Positions 1 to 9,176 are shown, counted from the first letter of the stretch. The stretch is DNA of 19,918 nucleotides from an uncultured Moraxella sp. (GCA_937975585.1 CALJUC010000208.1:1-19918); one strand, 5' to 3'. The notes: generated by a model not told the origin, from the letters alone. Numbers and translations: made by a program.

Positions 1-114
1 TTTAACGAACTTTTGTGTATTTTTTCGTGCAAAGGTTTCAAATATATAAATAATTAATAAAATATAGTTATATAATTGAGCTTTTACTGAATTTTTTTTA
101 ACATTGTGTGCTAA

Positions 115-134
115 GATAATGAGCATTCATCATC
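115..134. promoter_or_regulatory. Fur-like inverted repeat, candidate operator
   Basis: The half-sites GATAATGA and TCATCATC form a near-perfect inverted repeat (one mismatch in eight pairs) around a 4-base centre. The half-site is that of the Fur box (GATAATGA-N3-TCATTATC), but the spacing here is one base longer and a strict 19-base alignment gives only 11 matches. The left half overlaps a possible extended -10 hexamer (TAAGAT, 112-117), where a repressor would block transcription. It could be a degenerate Fur site, a site for another regulator, or chance in AT-rich DNA. Confidence 0.25.
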
Positions 135-291
135 TAACTTTATTGCTGTTTTGCTTGCTGTTTTAAGTGAGTAATCTTAAAACACTATTATTAAGTTTGA
201 ACTTATCGGTTTACATTTTGCTCACCAAATCGACTCTTACCTAATCGCTCGGGTGTGTTATTTTTAGCCTATAGTTTTTTGTATATTGACG

Positions 292-321
292 TTGACAACC
301 TATCTTGTCTGAAATTATCAA
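292..321 (+). promoter_or_regulatory. Candidate sigma70 promoter of the thiolase gene
   Basis: A perfect -35 hexamer TTGACA (292-297) is followed after 18 bases by TATCAA (316-321), which matches four of six -10 positions. The start codon lies 43 bases downstream, leaving a short leader with the ribosome binding site AAGGAA at about 354-359. Confidence 0.4.
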
Positions 322-364
322 CAGATTAACGCTTTATATTAAGATTACGAAATAAGGAAATCCA

Positions 365-1660
365 ATGAGCTTACCTACTTCTCCTCGTAAAGTCGCCATC
401 TTAGGCGGTAACCGAATTCCATTTGCGCGTGCCAATGGCCAATATGCCAAGGCAAGCAATTCAGATATGCTAACCGCTGCGTTAAATGGCTTGGTCGAGC
501 GTTATGACTTACAGGGCGAGCGCTTGGGCGAAGTCGCGGCAGGTGCAGTGATTAAGCTAAGCCGTGATATCAATCTCACCCGTGAGTGTGTGCTGAGTAC
601 CGCCTTATGCCCACAAACCCCAACTTATGACATTTCTCAAGCGTGTGGCACAGGGTTACAAGCGGCATTCGCTGTTGGTAACAAGATTGCGCTAGGGTTG
701 ATTGACTCAGGGATTGCCGGTGGTGTCGATACGATTTCGGATGCGCCGATTGGTCTAGGTGATGGCTTGCGCAAAACCATGCTTCAACTCAATAACGCCA
801 AAACCGGTAAACAACGTCTACAGGCACTAACCACGATTGACCCAAAACATTTGATTGATACCCCGCAAAACGGTGAGCCACGTACTGGCTTGTCGATGGG
901 CGAACACCAAGCCATTACGGCGCTTGAGTGGGGTATCACCCGTGAAGCCCAAGATGAATTAGCCTTTAACAGTCACAAGAACCTATCACGCGCGTATGAC
1001 GAAGGCTTTTTTGATGACCTGATTACCCCATTCCACGGCCTGACACGTGATAATAACTTGCGTCCAGACATTACCTTAGAAAAACTATCGACCTTAAAAC
1101 CAGTCTTTGGCAAAAACAACGCCAACCCAACCATGACAGCGGGTAACTCAACCCCCCTTACCGATGGTGCTTCATGTGTATTATTGGCAAGCGATGAATG
1201 GGCAGCAGCACATAATCTAGAACCTTTGGCCTACTTGGTTCATCAAGAAACCGCAGCCGTGGACTTTATCGGTAAAACTGGGGTTAAAGAAGGCCTACTG
1301 ATGGCACCAGCCTATGCTGTCCCACGTATGCTTGCGCGCGCAGGCTTAACCTTGCAAGACTTTGATTTTTATGAAATTCATGAAGCCTTTGCCTCACAGG
1401 TACTATCGACCTTGGCGGCGTGGGAAGATGAAACCTTCTGTAAAGAGCGTCTTGGCTTGAATCAACCACTGGGCAAAATCGACCGTAGCAAACTGAACGT
1501 GAATGGCTCATCATTGGCAGCAGGGCATCCTTTTGCCGCAACTGGTGGACGTATCTTAGCGAGTACCGCTAAATTACTAAACCAAAAAGGCTCCGGTCGC
1601 GCATTGATTTCAATCTGTGCTGCGGGTGGTCAAGGCGTGGTTGCTATTTTGGAAAAATAA
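365..1660 (+). CDS. Acetyl-CoA C-acetyltransferase (thiolase)
   Basis: This is a 431-residue thiolase-superfamily enzyme. It condenses or cleaves acyl-CoA at the beta-keto position and is presumably cytoplasmic, in fatty acid oxidation or acetoacetyl-CoA metabolism. The active-site set is complete: the nucleophilic Cys94 in SQACGTG, the oxyanion-hole HEAF box at 339-342, GHPFAATG with catalytic His388, and the C-terminal CAAGGQG with Cys418. Length and the HEAF rather than NEAF box resemble the FadI / trifunctional-beta side of the family, but the N-terminus (GGNRIPFAR) resembles stand-alone bacterial acetyl-CoA acetyltransferases, so I give no symbol. The ATG is supported by AAGGAA six to seven bases upstream. 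No hydratase/dehydrogenase partner (FadJ or FadB type) is adjacent, and a strong terminator follows, so it appears monocistronic. Chain-length specificity cannot be read from sequence. Confidence 0.88.
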   Translation: MSLPTSPRKVAILGGNRIPFARANGQYAKASNSDMLTAALNGLVERYDLQGERLGEVAAGAVIKLSRDINLTRECVLSTALCPQTPTYDISQACGTGLQAAFAVGNKIALGLIDSGIAGGVDTISDAPIGLGDGLRKTMLQLNNAKTGKQRLQALTTIDPKHLIDTPQNGEPRTGLSMGEHQAITALEWGITREAQDELAFNSHKNLSRAYDEGFFDDLITPFHGLTRDNNLRPDITLEKLSTLKPVFGKNNANPTMTAGNSTPLTDGASCVLLASDEWAAAHNLEPLAYLVHQETAAVDFIGKTGVKEGLLMAPAYAVPRMLARAGLTLQDFDFYEIHEAFASQVLSTLAAWEDETFCKERLGLNQPLGKIDRSKLNVNGSSLAAGHPFAATGGRILASTAKLLNQKGSGRALISICAAGGQGVVAILEK

Positions 1661-1688
1661 TTGTCCGTTAGCCAAAGTTTATGCCAAT

Positions 1689-1720
1689 AAAAAAGCGTCT
1701 AATCACTAGACGCTTTTTTT
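1689..1720. terminator. Bidirectional intrinsic terminator
   Basis: The stem AAAAGCGTCTA (1691-1701) pairs perfectly with TAGACGCTTTT (1707-1717) around the loop ATCAC. It is flanked by A-runs on the left and T-runs on the right, so it can end transcription from both the thiolase gene and the convergent DUF1315 gene. Confidence 0.85.
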
Positions 1721-1760
1721 GTACTCACGTTTATACATACTTTAAGTACATTGTATTAGC

Positions 1761-2036
1761 TTAGCGGAATTTAACTGGCTGCTGTTCTAAGTTTGGATAA
1801 TGGTGGTCATGACCGATATCGCAATCTTCTGATTCTTTTTTGGGACGGTGGATATAGCCAAGGCGTTCTTCGGTTGGCAAATACTCATGTTCCCACACCA
1901 TCACCGCTTGTAAACAGGTTTGGCGTTGTTCCGCACTTAGACGCTCACCGTTTTCCCATTTACCCAGTGAAATGGCCGTACGAAATTTCTCCACAACCTC
2001 TGGGGTTAAGGCGGCTAAAATAGCTTGTTTGTCCAT
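1761..2036 (-). CDS. YeaC-like DUF1315 family protein
   Basis: This small protein of 91 residues matches the DUF1315 / YeaC family in length and in its core: an N-terminal 'LTPEVVEKFRTAISLGKW' stretch (10-27) followed by 'LSAEQRQTCLQAVMVWE' (33-49). E. coli YeaC has 'MTPEVYQRLSTAVELGKW' and 'LTEEQKENCLQLVMLW' at the same places. The biochemical function of the family is unknown. It has no signal peptide or membrane segment, so it is likely cytosolic. The C-terminal third differs from E. coli YeaC, with DCDIGHDHHYP (71-81) holding Cys72, His76, His78 and His79, a possible metal-binding cluster. The ATG is supported by GAGGAA six bases upstream and by a good extended -10 promoter at 2065-2093. 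It appears monocistronic. Confidence 0.85.
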   Translation of the reverse strand: MDKQAILAALTPEVVEKFRTAISLGKWENGERLSAEQRQTCLQAVMVWEHEYLPTEERLGYIHRPKKESEDCDIGHDHHYPNLEQQPVKFR

Positions 2037-2064
2037 GGTAATTCCTCATGACGATATGCGCGTT

Positions 2065-2093
2065 ACTATAGCAAATTTGGCTGTCAAAGTCGA
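2065..2093 (-). promoter_or_regulatory. Candidate extended -10 promoter of the DUF1315 gene
   Basis: On the minus strand, TCGACT (2093-2088) is followed by exactly 17 bases and then TATAGT (2070-2065), which matches five of six -10 positions and is preceded by the extended element TG one base upstream. The predicted transcript would start near 2058, about 22 bases before the start codon. Confidence 0.55.
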
Positions 2094-2261
2094 ATTGGGT
2101 GCATCTGAGGCAATACTATGATTAGCTGTCATTATCAAAAAATTGGCTATATTTTATTACAACAATAGCCGCGTAAATTATTGCATAATATTAACTGTCT
2201 AATGCGCCCTGACGACTGTTCGTGTTTTAGTTATTATTGCGTAAAATAATGGATTAACCTT

Positions 2262-4211
2262 ATGCTGACTTTTGCTCATTACTATCGCTATGCTTTGCCT
2301 TATATTCGTCTAGCACGACCATCACTTACCGCCATGACGTTTGGACTGGTGGCTATGACCAGTTCGGCTGCGACACCACTACCCACCCCCAAAACAATTG
2401 ATACACCAACCCAACAAGCGGATCAAAATGTACCGGCTACCAATCCAAGACTTGCCGCAGTATTAGCCGCCGCCCGCGATAAGAAGCTAGCCGAACAAGT
2501 CACATGGCGACGCTTATTGTATTATCCAGAATTCAAACGATCCGTTTTGGACTTTTATAAAAGTAAAGACGATAAAAATAACACCAGTCGAATGATCAAT
2601 CGCTTTAACTCAGAGGCCAGTCAGCAGCGTTTCTTTATCCATCCAAAAGGTGGCACCAACGCCCAAGCTGAACTGGATGCCATGCTAACCGCGATGTTCG
2701 ACCCAACACTGACCGGTGATGACGCTGCACAATGCCGATTTCCGGCACGCAGTGCTTGGCTCAAGCAGCAGCTCAACATTCCTGATAGTGAGTTGCCTAT
2801 GGCGAATTGTCCAAGCTTTGATGCTTGGCGTAAAAAAATCCATCCACAATCTGCCTCGATTATTTTTGCCAATGAGTATTTGGACAGCTTGCCCTCGGCC
2901 TTTGGTCATAGCTTTTTACGCTTTGACAATGACAACGAGCCCTATTATCTCAACTACACGCCCAAAGTCACGGAGGGCGAAAGTCAGCTCAAATTTAGCT
3001 ACAAATCGACCATTGCAGGCAATGCGGGCGAATTTAGTATCAACAACTACGCGCAAGGTATTAAAGACTATAAACAAACCCAAGGTCGTGATGTGTGGCA
3101 ATATCGACTGAACTTAAGCGATGAACAAGTCGCACAGCTTGCCCGCCAAGTGTATGAGGTCAAAGACCAAATCTTGCCCTATTACTTGCTAGACGATAAC
3201 TGTGCCTCAGAGATTTTGGTGTTACTTAACGGTTTATTCCCTGAAAAAAATTACCTAAAAGGCATGAAAGTATCGGTCGCGCCCGCCCAAATAGTGCGGC
3301 GTTTGGCCGATGAAGGACTCATTACCGAAAGTAACTTTGAGCCATCTTCGGTCACTGAACAGCAAGCCACTATTAATACCCAACGCTTAACCCAAGACAA
3401 GCCTAACTTGACGGATTCGAAAATTGGCTTGGTCGCAAGTCGCAATGACCCGCTATTGTCAAACCCGCTAGGTCAAGTCAGTATCGGTTATGCTTACCAA
3501 GATGCTGATAGCGCACACTCAGCGCTACGTTTAGGGTATCGTATGGTTTACCACGATGCGTTGGACAAACCGGCAGGCTATCCATTGGGCTCACAACTCT
3601 CGGCCTTATCGGTTGCCGCCAATCTCAGCCCCAACCATAAAAACGGTCATGATAGCGTTGAGCTTGACCATGCAACGTTACTACAATTTCGCTCATTTAA
3701 CCCGATAAACACGGCTAAAGCAAAACTGCACAACAGCGCATGGGGACTGAATGTCGGCTTACAACAAGCCTTTGACGGTCATCGAGATGATGGTCACTCG
3801 CATCTGGTGGCGCATACGAGTGTCGAATATGGTAAAAGCTTCGCCTATGGCCAACCCTTGGCTGGTTCTGGGGAAATCCCGCCCAATCTTTGCTATGCCT
3901 TGGGTAACTTAGCAACCGAGTTCGGTAAAGGCCTGTCAAAAGGCTATCGTCTAGGTGTGGGCGCGAATCTAGGCTGTATTCAGCAATTTAGTCATAATTG
4001 GCGCGGACTCGCTGAGCTGAGCTTACCTTATTGGCTAGGTGGTGATAGTGGCGCTGACCGCTATTGGCAGCCTAAACTCACTGTTGGTACCCAGTATGAC
4101 ATTAACCGTACCAATGCGCTACGTGTCAGTGCCAGCCGTCGATGGCTAGATGGTGACAACATTAAGCGTGTCAATGACTTGACGGTGAGTTTTTTACACT
4201 ATTTTGAATAA
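2262..4211 (+). CDS. Exported DUF4105 (Lnb N-terminal domain-like) protein with beta-rich C-terminal half
   Basis: The protein has 649 residues. A long N-terminal basic segment and a hydrophobic stretch (about 20-35, ending SSAATP) look like a signal peptide with cleavage near 36-37, so it acts in the periplasm or outer membrane. Residues about 190-340 carry the DUF4105 hallmarks: FGHSFLRFDND (215-224) with His216, NNYAQGIKDY (261-270), and YYLLDDNCASE (307-317) with Cys314. The His-before-Cys order resembles circularly permuted NlpC/P60-like hydrolases, so an envelope amidase or thioesterase role is possible, but that is inference. From about 385 to the end the sequence is rich in alternating polar/hydrophobic strands and ends in VSFLHYFE, like an outer-membrane beta-barrel. 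Cys158 and Cys183 may form a disulfide. The ribosome binding site is weak (GGA, eight bases upstream); an inner start at Met25 would shorten the signal peptide. It is monocistronic, ending at a bidirectional terminator. Confidence 0.75.
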   Translation: MLTFAHYYRYALPYIRLARPSLTAMTFGLVAMTSSAATPLPTPKTIDTPTQQADQNVPATNPRLAAVLAAARDKKLAEQVTWRRLLYYPEFKRSVLDFYKSKDDKNNTSRMINRFNSEASQQRFFIHPKGGTNAQAELDAMLTAMFDPTLTGDDAAQCRFPARSAWLKQQLNIPDSELPMANCPSFDAWRKKIHPQSASIIFANEYLDSLPSAFGHSFLRFDNDNEPYYLNYTPKVTEGESQLKFSYKSTIAGNAGEFSINNYAQGIKDYKQTQGRDVWQYRLNLSDEQVAQLARQVYEVKDQILPYYLLDDNCASEILVLLNGLFPEKNYLKGMKVSVAPAQIVRRLADEGLITESNFEPSSVTEQQATINTQRLTQDKPNLTDSKIGLVASRNDPLLSNPLGQVSIGYAYQDADSAHSALRLGYRMVYHDALDKPAGYPLGSQLSALSVAANLSPNHKNGHDSVELDHATLLQFRSFNPINTAKAKLHNSAWGLNVGLQQAFDGHRDDGHSHLVAHTSVEYGKSFAYGQPLAGSGEIPPNLCYALGNLATEFGKGLSKGYRLGVGANLGCIQQFSHNWRGLAELSLPYWLGGDSGADRYWQPKLTVGTQYDINRTNALRVSASRRWLDGDNIKRVNDLTVSFLHYFE

Positions 4212-4251
4212 CTTTTTTGAATAGCTCGATTCTATCGCTGATCGCCAAACT

Positions 4252-4287
4252 AAAAAGCCTAGCCAACTTAACTTGACTAGGCTTTTT
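4252..4287. terminator. Bidirectional intrinsic terminator
   Basis: AAAAAGCCTAG (4252-4262) pairs perfectly with CTAGGCTTTTT (4277-4287). The 14-base loop can pair further through CAA/TTG. A- and T-tracts on both sides allow it to terminate the DUF4105 gene rightward and tamB leftward. Confidence 0.85.
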
Positions 4288-4296
4288 ATTATTCGA

Positions 4297-7200
4297 TTAA
4301 TAACGCCAGTTATAAATCAAATCCACTGAGTTATTGACCGCGGCTTTTGCCTCAATGTATAAGCGGCGAGTTAATTGATAGCGCATACTTAATGAACTGG
4401 TCGCGTTAAACACACCCACCCCATAACGGATATACAAGTCCGGTGTGATATAACCGGTGATATTAATTTCCGTATCATTATTATTGCCGGAGGCATCGAT
4501 GGTCAAACTTTGTAGACCAAACGCACGACCGATTTGGTTGGTAAATCCACGCGTGACATTGAGACCCGCACTTAAACCTGCCGCCGCTAGCGTATTAGTC
4601 ACGCGATTTCTAAATTCTTGACTATTGGTACTTTGCCCCGTGTTATTGTTTAAGCTACCGGTCACCAAGGCATTCATGGCTTGTTGCTCCGTCAAGCCAC
4701 CGTTATTAAATACGGTAATATCCGGTTCAGTTACATCACCCCTGACCCTAAAGCCAACTTGTACACCCTGTACATCCTTGACCGCTTCAGCATTGATTGA
4801 TGGCTGGCGAATATTGCCATTAAAGCGCACTTGGGCGAAGTTAATGTTTAAGTTTTGACCAAAGATTTCGACTTTGGAGCGTTTTGCCACTTGCACCGCA
4901 CCGCGTGCTTGCATCGTACCTTGACCACGTTGGGTGATATTGAGTGCGCCCGCCAATGGTAAACGTGCACCGAATCCTTGGAATGTCACATTATCACCCA
5001 AATCAACCCCAATATCGGCATTGATAGACCAAGGTTTGCTCACCCGCAATACCTCATTCAAACGTCCTGCCAAGCGCCGGTCAATGACATTGACATCGGG
5101 TGACTTGGTCACAACCTCAGCAGTGGCTTCAGGCGGTCGGATAATCGCGCGCGGCACGTCAATCACACCGACCACATTAACGTAACGTTTGCTGGGTAAC
5201 ACCACCACATCAAACACCGGATTAATTCGCGCGGTTAACATTGGCGGTTGGCTGACCTGCAAATTCTCGCCCGTCAGCTTAAGTTTCGCTTGTAACTCAC
5301 GCTGCCAATCGATAGTACCCGTTAATTTGCCTTTACCGTCGTTTGGTGTGGTAAAGCCACCATTGATGCTCGCTTGGTTACCTTCAACATGCGCCAATAC
5401 ATTGATGTTATCAAAGCGTATTGGCACACCGGTGACGACCAAGGTAGCATCTTGAATTTCGGCATCACCAACAAACTTCGGCTGATTCAACGTACCACTG
5501 ATTTTACCAGCAATTAGCCCATTGCCAGTTAAGCGGTCAAACCCTGGGAAGAATGGTTTTAACACGGATAAGTTAACATCTTGGAATAATATGCTACCGT
5601 TAATTGGCTTGTTCGCACCATACGGGTCAACCGTCGCATCCAAGTAACCGCTACCGGCACCATTGGCGGTTTTGATATCCGCGCGTAGTTTGAGTTCCTC
5701 AGCGGTCGAACGCGCAATCACACTGACTCGCTCATAGGCAATTGTCGTTGGGTTTTCTTCAGGTATTTGCGCTGCTGTACCGAACACACCATTATCTGAA
5801 TAGAAGCTTGCATTTACCGTCGGGCGTTGATTTTTTCGCCAATGCACGAGCGCATTACCATTTAAGGTACCTGACCACGCGATATCATTTGGCATGACCA
5901 CCGAGAAAATTTGGCTATCAATTTGCTGTAAGCTTAGATTGACTTGGCCTTGGGTGGCAGAAGCGACTAGGTTGTCTTTTAGACATAGACGGCCACTTTG
6001 ACCCGCCATTTGCCAACAGTGTGCTGCCAATTGAATCTGTGGCTGTTGCCAGTTCAGTAGCATCTGCGCAGGCTGTAGCTGTTGCAGTTTTGCGTATTTG
6101 GTACCGATTTGCCCGTTACCAAGCAGACCTTGCCATTGTTTGCGAGTCAAGTCAATGCTACCTTTTAGTCGGGCTTGCACCTGACCACGTACACTATCGA
6201 TTTTGACATCAAGCGTATGCGCCGCTTGGGTACCATTGAAATTAAGCTGTAAGCCGCGAATCGGCTGATTGGCGATATTCACACCCGTTGCATTGATTTG
6301 TAATTGGCTGGGTGAACGTGCCAAATTGACCAACTGCCCTTTGATGGTCGCATCGAGTATCACAAAATTCGGTAATGACAGGTTACGAGCCACCAAGTCG
6401 ACATAGATATTCGGCATCACCTGCTGATTATTTTGCGTTAAGACCAATCCACCCCGCACGATGCCACGAAGTTGTGGAATCAGTTGATTTAAGGTACTGA
6501 TATCGACACTGGTGACCAATTGGTTTTGGTTACCATTGGCAGTGATGCGGTTGTTACCCCATTGGATGATTAGATTATCGGCTTGGAGCTGCTCGACCAT
6601 TTGGCGTAGCTGCGATACTTTCTGCGATTGTCCGGCCGCTTGCAAGGTGTTTTTGAGTGCGGTTAAGTCTTTTGGCAGATTGAGTCTTGCAGTAAGCTGA
6701 CCACGCGCGGTTAGCGGTTGGTTTTTGAGGGTGCCGCTTAAATCCATATTGGCGATATGAATGTATTGTCCACTATCACGCCAGTAACCATCGGTATTAA
6801 TCGTACCGCTAATTCGACTTGGTAGACTCGGTACAAAGTAGCTGGCATCAAAATGACGCATGGACGCGGTCAAGTTCCAACCAATGCCATTGGTGAGGTC
6901 AACTTTACCTTTGGCATCAATGCCACCGGTTTGACCATTACTCACAAATTGATGGCTAAATTGGTTGATTTGAAGTTGTTTTGGTGTACCGGCAATATCA
7001 AATTTAAACTGGCCACTTGGCAGATTGGGCGCATTTAATGAACCGTTAAATTTGGCTGCGATAAAACTTAATTTGTTGGCAACCAAGTCCACGGTGGCTG
7101 AGCCTGCACCTTTGACCAGTAAGTGTTTTTTACTGTTATTATTACCGAGTAAATCGCCCGTCATATCGATTTGGCTGATACGCACGTTATGACGATTTAG

Positions 7201-9111
7201 CACAACCCCGCGTGTTTGACGGACTTTTTGCAAGGTGCCATCGGCTTTGATATGGCCTTTTAAATTATTAAGCGGAACACTGGCCAAGACATCATGCGCG
7301 TTAAAGCGATTGGTGGTTGCATCGATTTGCCAGGTCAATGGGCGTCTGCCAGTTGCCAATAAAATCGCGCCTTTACCATCTAAGTCACCCGCCACGCCTT
7401 TATAGCGTAAGCGATTGAGAGCAATATTTTGGCCGATTTTGCGCAGATTGAATTGGTAATCACCGCGTGGCGCTATGTTAAGCTTGATAATATTGGCTTT
7501 ACCATTGACACTAAGCTGTGCGGGCTGGGTACGGCCTTTACTGGTACCTGCACCTTGGTAGTCAATCACCGCACTACCATTTGGGCTATTTATCTCGCCC
7601 ACATTGGGGACGTTATGACGAATCAGATGCTGCCAGTTGGTAACGATATGGTAAGGTTTGGGTGTGGTGTTATTAGGCGCTTTGGGTCGGGTAATCAGCG
7701 CATTGATGAGTTCGCCATCTTTTTGTAGCAAATTGGCTTTGATGGTCATCGGCTCAGTCGCGGTCGCTGCGTCAAACACCACGGCTAATTTACCCGTTAA
7801 GGTTTCTGGTAAATAAGGGGCAATATCTTGAGAGACAAGATTACGAACTTTAAAGCCTTGTCCGGTGTTCATCAGTGCAATGTGGGTACGATTTTGCCAA
7901 TCAATCACACCTTGGCTGACCAATGTACCTTCTGGCAAGGTTGCAGTTAAGTGCTCAATTTCAAGCTTTTTGGTATTGGTCGTAGCGCGGCCTTGATAAT
8001 GACCATCTGGAATCCCTTTGGCGGTCAAATCAGTATTCAGGCGCAACTCGATATTATTGGTAACACCCGAGGCGGTTAAGATACCATTTTTGAGGTGAAT
8101 ATTTTGGTCAGTGGCATACGGTAGTTGTACATCTTTCCATTCAAGCTTACCACGGAATGGGGCATTTTTTTGCATCGGCTGTGCGGTAATATGACCGACA
8201 ACCGCAGATTTGTTATATAGGCTGTTAATATCAGCCGTTAAAAACTTCAAGCTACCCGTCACATGGGTGTCAAGGGCATCAAAATACACTTTGGTTAGCG
8301 GATTAATCACCACACGTGCGGTCGCATCAAGCGGATAATCGCCCTGTAAATCAATCTCACCCTTGACGTTTTGTACCGTTAACAGGTCGTTATAACCGAG
8401 CTTACCATCTTTTACGTTGATTTTGCTGCCTTGCCAGCTAAAACCGGTCACTTCGGCTTGCTTAAAGTCAATCGGGTCTTTTGTCACCTGCTGATAACGC
8501 ACCAAGTTTGCCGTAGCATGGTCAAGAATCAAGTTAACCGGCAACGCAATACGCTTATAGGCAAAGGGTTTATTATTCGGTGGCTGCTTATACGTGATAG
8601 TCATGTTGCCAATGGTCGCTTCACGCAAGTGTACTTCTTTGGCCAAGATGGCTCGCCAGCCGATTTTGACATACGCTTTATCAACGCTGATTTCAACGTA
8701 ATTGGTCGGTGGCTTTGAGGGGATGTTTAGGTCATAAATCCATAGACCGTCACGTAAGTTACCCTCACCATACTTTAGGCTGATGCCTGTCTGTTGCACG
8801 ATGGCTTTTACCAATAGATTGGTGCCCCACGGCGTGCCGACCGCATAGTAAATCGCTAACAGTATCGCCAACAATAACGAAACCACCAACAAGGCTAATT
8901 TGCCAACAAATGACACGGGATACCAACGGCGCAGCCAACGCGCATCACGCTCGGCTGGGTCCAAGTCATCGCTAATGGCCGTATCGTCCGCTTTGACAGT
9001 TGGTGCTACATCAGATGGTTGGGTCGATGTGTCATTATCTGCTGACGAACGCTTAGTCGGTTGACTCGGCTCGTTGTCTTGATTTGGCGCATCGGGTTGG
9101 TTATCGCTCAT
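4297..9111 (-). CDS. tamB: TamB, inner-membrane component of the translocation and assembly module
   Basis: This 1604-residue protein is somewhat longer than E. coli TamB (about 1260). TamB is anchored in the inner membrane, spans the periplasm as a long hydrophobic beta-taco groove and works with TamA. Family members (AsmA-like/VPS13-like) have been linked to autotransporter assembly and to phospholipid transfer to the outer membrane. Seen here: a disordered acidic cytosolic tail (1-66), one membrane segment (about 68-90, ending YYAVGTPWGT), then over 1400 residues of repetitive alternating beta-strand sequence without cysteine-rich or catalytic motifs. A C-terminal DUF490/TamB domain (about 1250-1604) ends in the aromatic-terminated strand VDLIYNWRY, as expected for docking to TamA. 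The gene is downstream of tamA on the same strand with a 212-base gap, and the ATG has only a weak ribosome binding site. A candidate promoter with a palindromic operator sits in that gap. Confidence 0.92.
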   Translation of the reverse strand: MSDNQPDAPNQDNEPSQPTKRSSADNDTSTQPSDVAPTVKADDTAISDDLDPAERDARWLRRWYPVSFVGKLALLVVSLLLAILLAIYYAVGTPWGTNLLVKAIVQQTGISLKYGEGNLRDGLWIYDLNIPSKPPTNYVEISVDKAYVKIGWRAILAKEVHLREATIGNMTITYKQPPNNKPFAYKRIALPVNLILDHATANLVRYQQVTKDPIDFKQAEVTGFSWQGSKINVKDGKLGYNDLLTVQNVKGEIDLQGDYPLDATARVVINPLTKVYFDALDTHVTGSLKFLTADINSLYNKSAVVGHITAQPMQKNAPFRGKLEWKDVQLPYATDQNIHLKNGILTASGVTNNIELRLNTDLTAKGIPDGHYQGRATTNTKKLEIEHLTATLPEGTLVSQGVIDWQNRTHIALMNTGQGFKVRNLVSQDIAPYLPETLTGKLAVVFDAATATEPMTIKANLLQKDGELINALITRPKAPNNTTPKPYHIVTNWQHLIRHNVPNVGEINSPNGSAVIDYQGAGTSKGRTQPAQLSVNGKANIIKLNIAPRGDYQFNLRKIGQNIALNRLRYKGVAGDLDGKGAILLATGRRPLTWQIDATTNRFNAHDVLASVPLNNLKGHIKADGTLQKVRQTRGVVLNRHNVRISQIDMTGDLLGNNNSKKHLLVKGAGSATVDLVANKLSFIAAKFNGSLNAPNLPSGQFKFDIAGTPKQLQINQFSHQFVSNGQTGGIDAKGKVDLTNGIGWNLTASMRHFDASYFVPSLPSRISGTINTDGYWRDSGQYIHIANMDLSGTLKNQPLTARGQLTARLNLPKDLTALKNTLQAAGQSQKVSQLRQMVEQLQADNLIIQWGNNRITANGNQNQLVTSVDISTLNQLIPQLRGIVRGGLVLTQNNQQVMPNIYVDLVARNLSLPNFVILDATIKGQLVNLARSPSQLQINATGVNIANQPIRGLQLNFNGTQAAHTLDVKIDSVRGQVQARLKGSIDLTRKQWQGLLGNGQIGTKYAKLQQLQPAQMLLNWQQPQIQLAAHCWQMAGQSGRLCLKDNLVASATQGQVNLSLQQIDSQIFSVVMPNDIAWSGTLNGNALVHWRKNQRPTVNASFYSDNGVFGTAAQIPEENPTTIAYERVSVIARSTAEELKLRADIKTANGAGSGYLDATVDPYGANKPINGSILFQDVNLSVLKPFFPGFDRLTGNGLIAGKISGTLNQPKFVGDAEIQDATLVVTGVPIRFDNINVLAHVEGNQASINGGFTTPNDGKGKLTGTIDWQRELQAKLKLTGENLQVSQPPMLTARINPVFDVVVLPSKRYVNVVGVIDVPRAIIRPPEATAEVVTKSPDVNVIDRRLAGRLNEVLRVSKPWSINADIGVDLGDNVTFQGFGARLPLAGALNITQRGQGTMQARGAVQVAKRSKVEIFGQNLNINFAQVRFNGNIRQPSINAEAVKDVQGVQVGFRVRGDVTEPDITVFNNGGLTEQQAMNALVTGSLNNNTGQSTNSQEFRNRVTNTLAAAGLSAGLNVTRGFTNQIGRAFGLQSLTIDASGNNNDTEINITGYITPDLYIRYGVGVFNATSSLSMRYQLTRRLYIEAKAAVNNSVDLIYNWRY

Positions 9112-9176
9112 GAACAGTACACTTGTGGTGGTAACAATCGATTAAAACAGGCTTACGAAACGTCATAAAGTTTGAC

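Larger units (their letters stand above)
1..364. other. AT-rich gene-free leader upstream of the thiolase
   Basis: No credible open reading frame is seen in this stretch on either strand. It is strongly AT-rich. It holds a Fur-like inverted repeat (115-134), an 8-bp direct repeat GCTGTTTT (145-152 and 157-164), a small stem of TTTTAAG (161-167) with CTTAAAA (176-182) around an 8-base loop, and a candidate sigma70 promoter near 292-321. A possible extended -10 element, TGCTAAGAT, lies at 109-117 and could start a longer leader transcript. Part of the region may control a gene to the left of the window. Confidence 0.6.

Noticed and set aside
2177..2248. Direct repeat ATTATTGC(A/G)TAA upstream of the DUF4105 gene (2177-2188 and 2233-2244)
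   Set aside because: The copies are short and in AT-rich DNA with no clear promoter in register, so I could not separate them from chance.
2716..3111. 131-codon plus-strand open frame inside the DUF4105 gene
   Set aside because: It overlaps a well-supported gene in another frame over conserved motifs. The translation shows no family resemblance.
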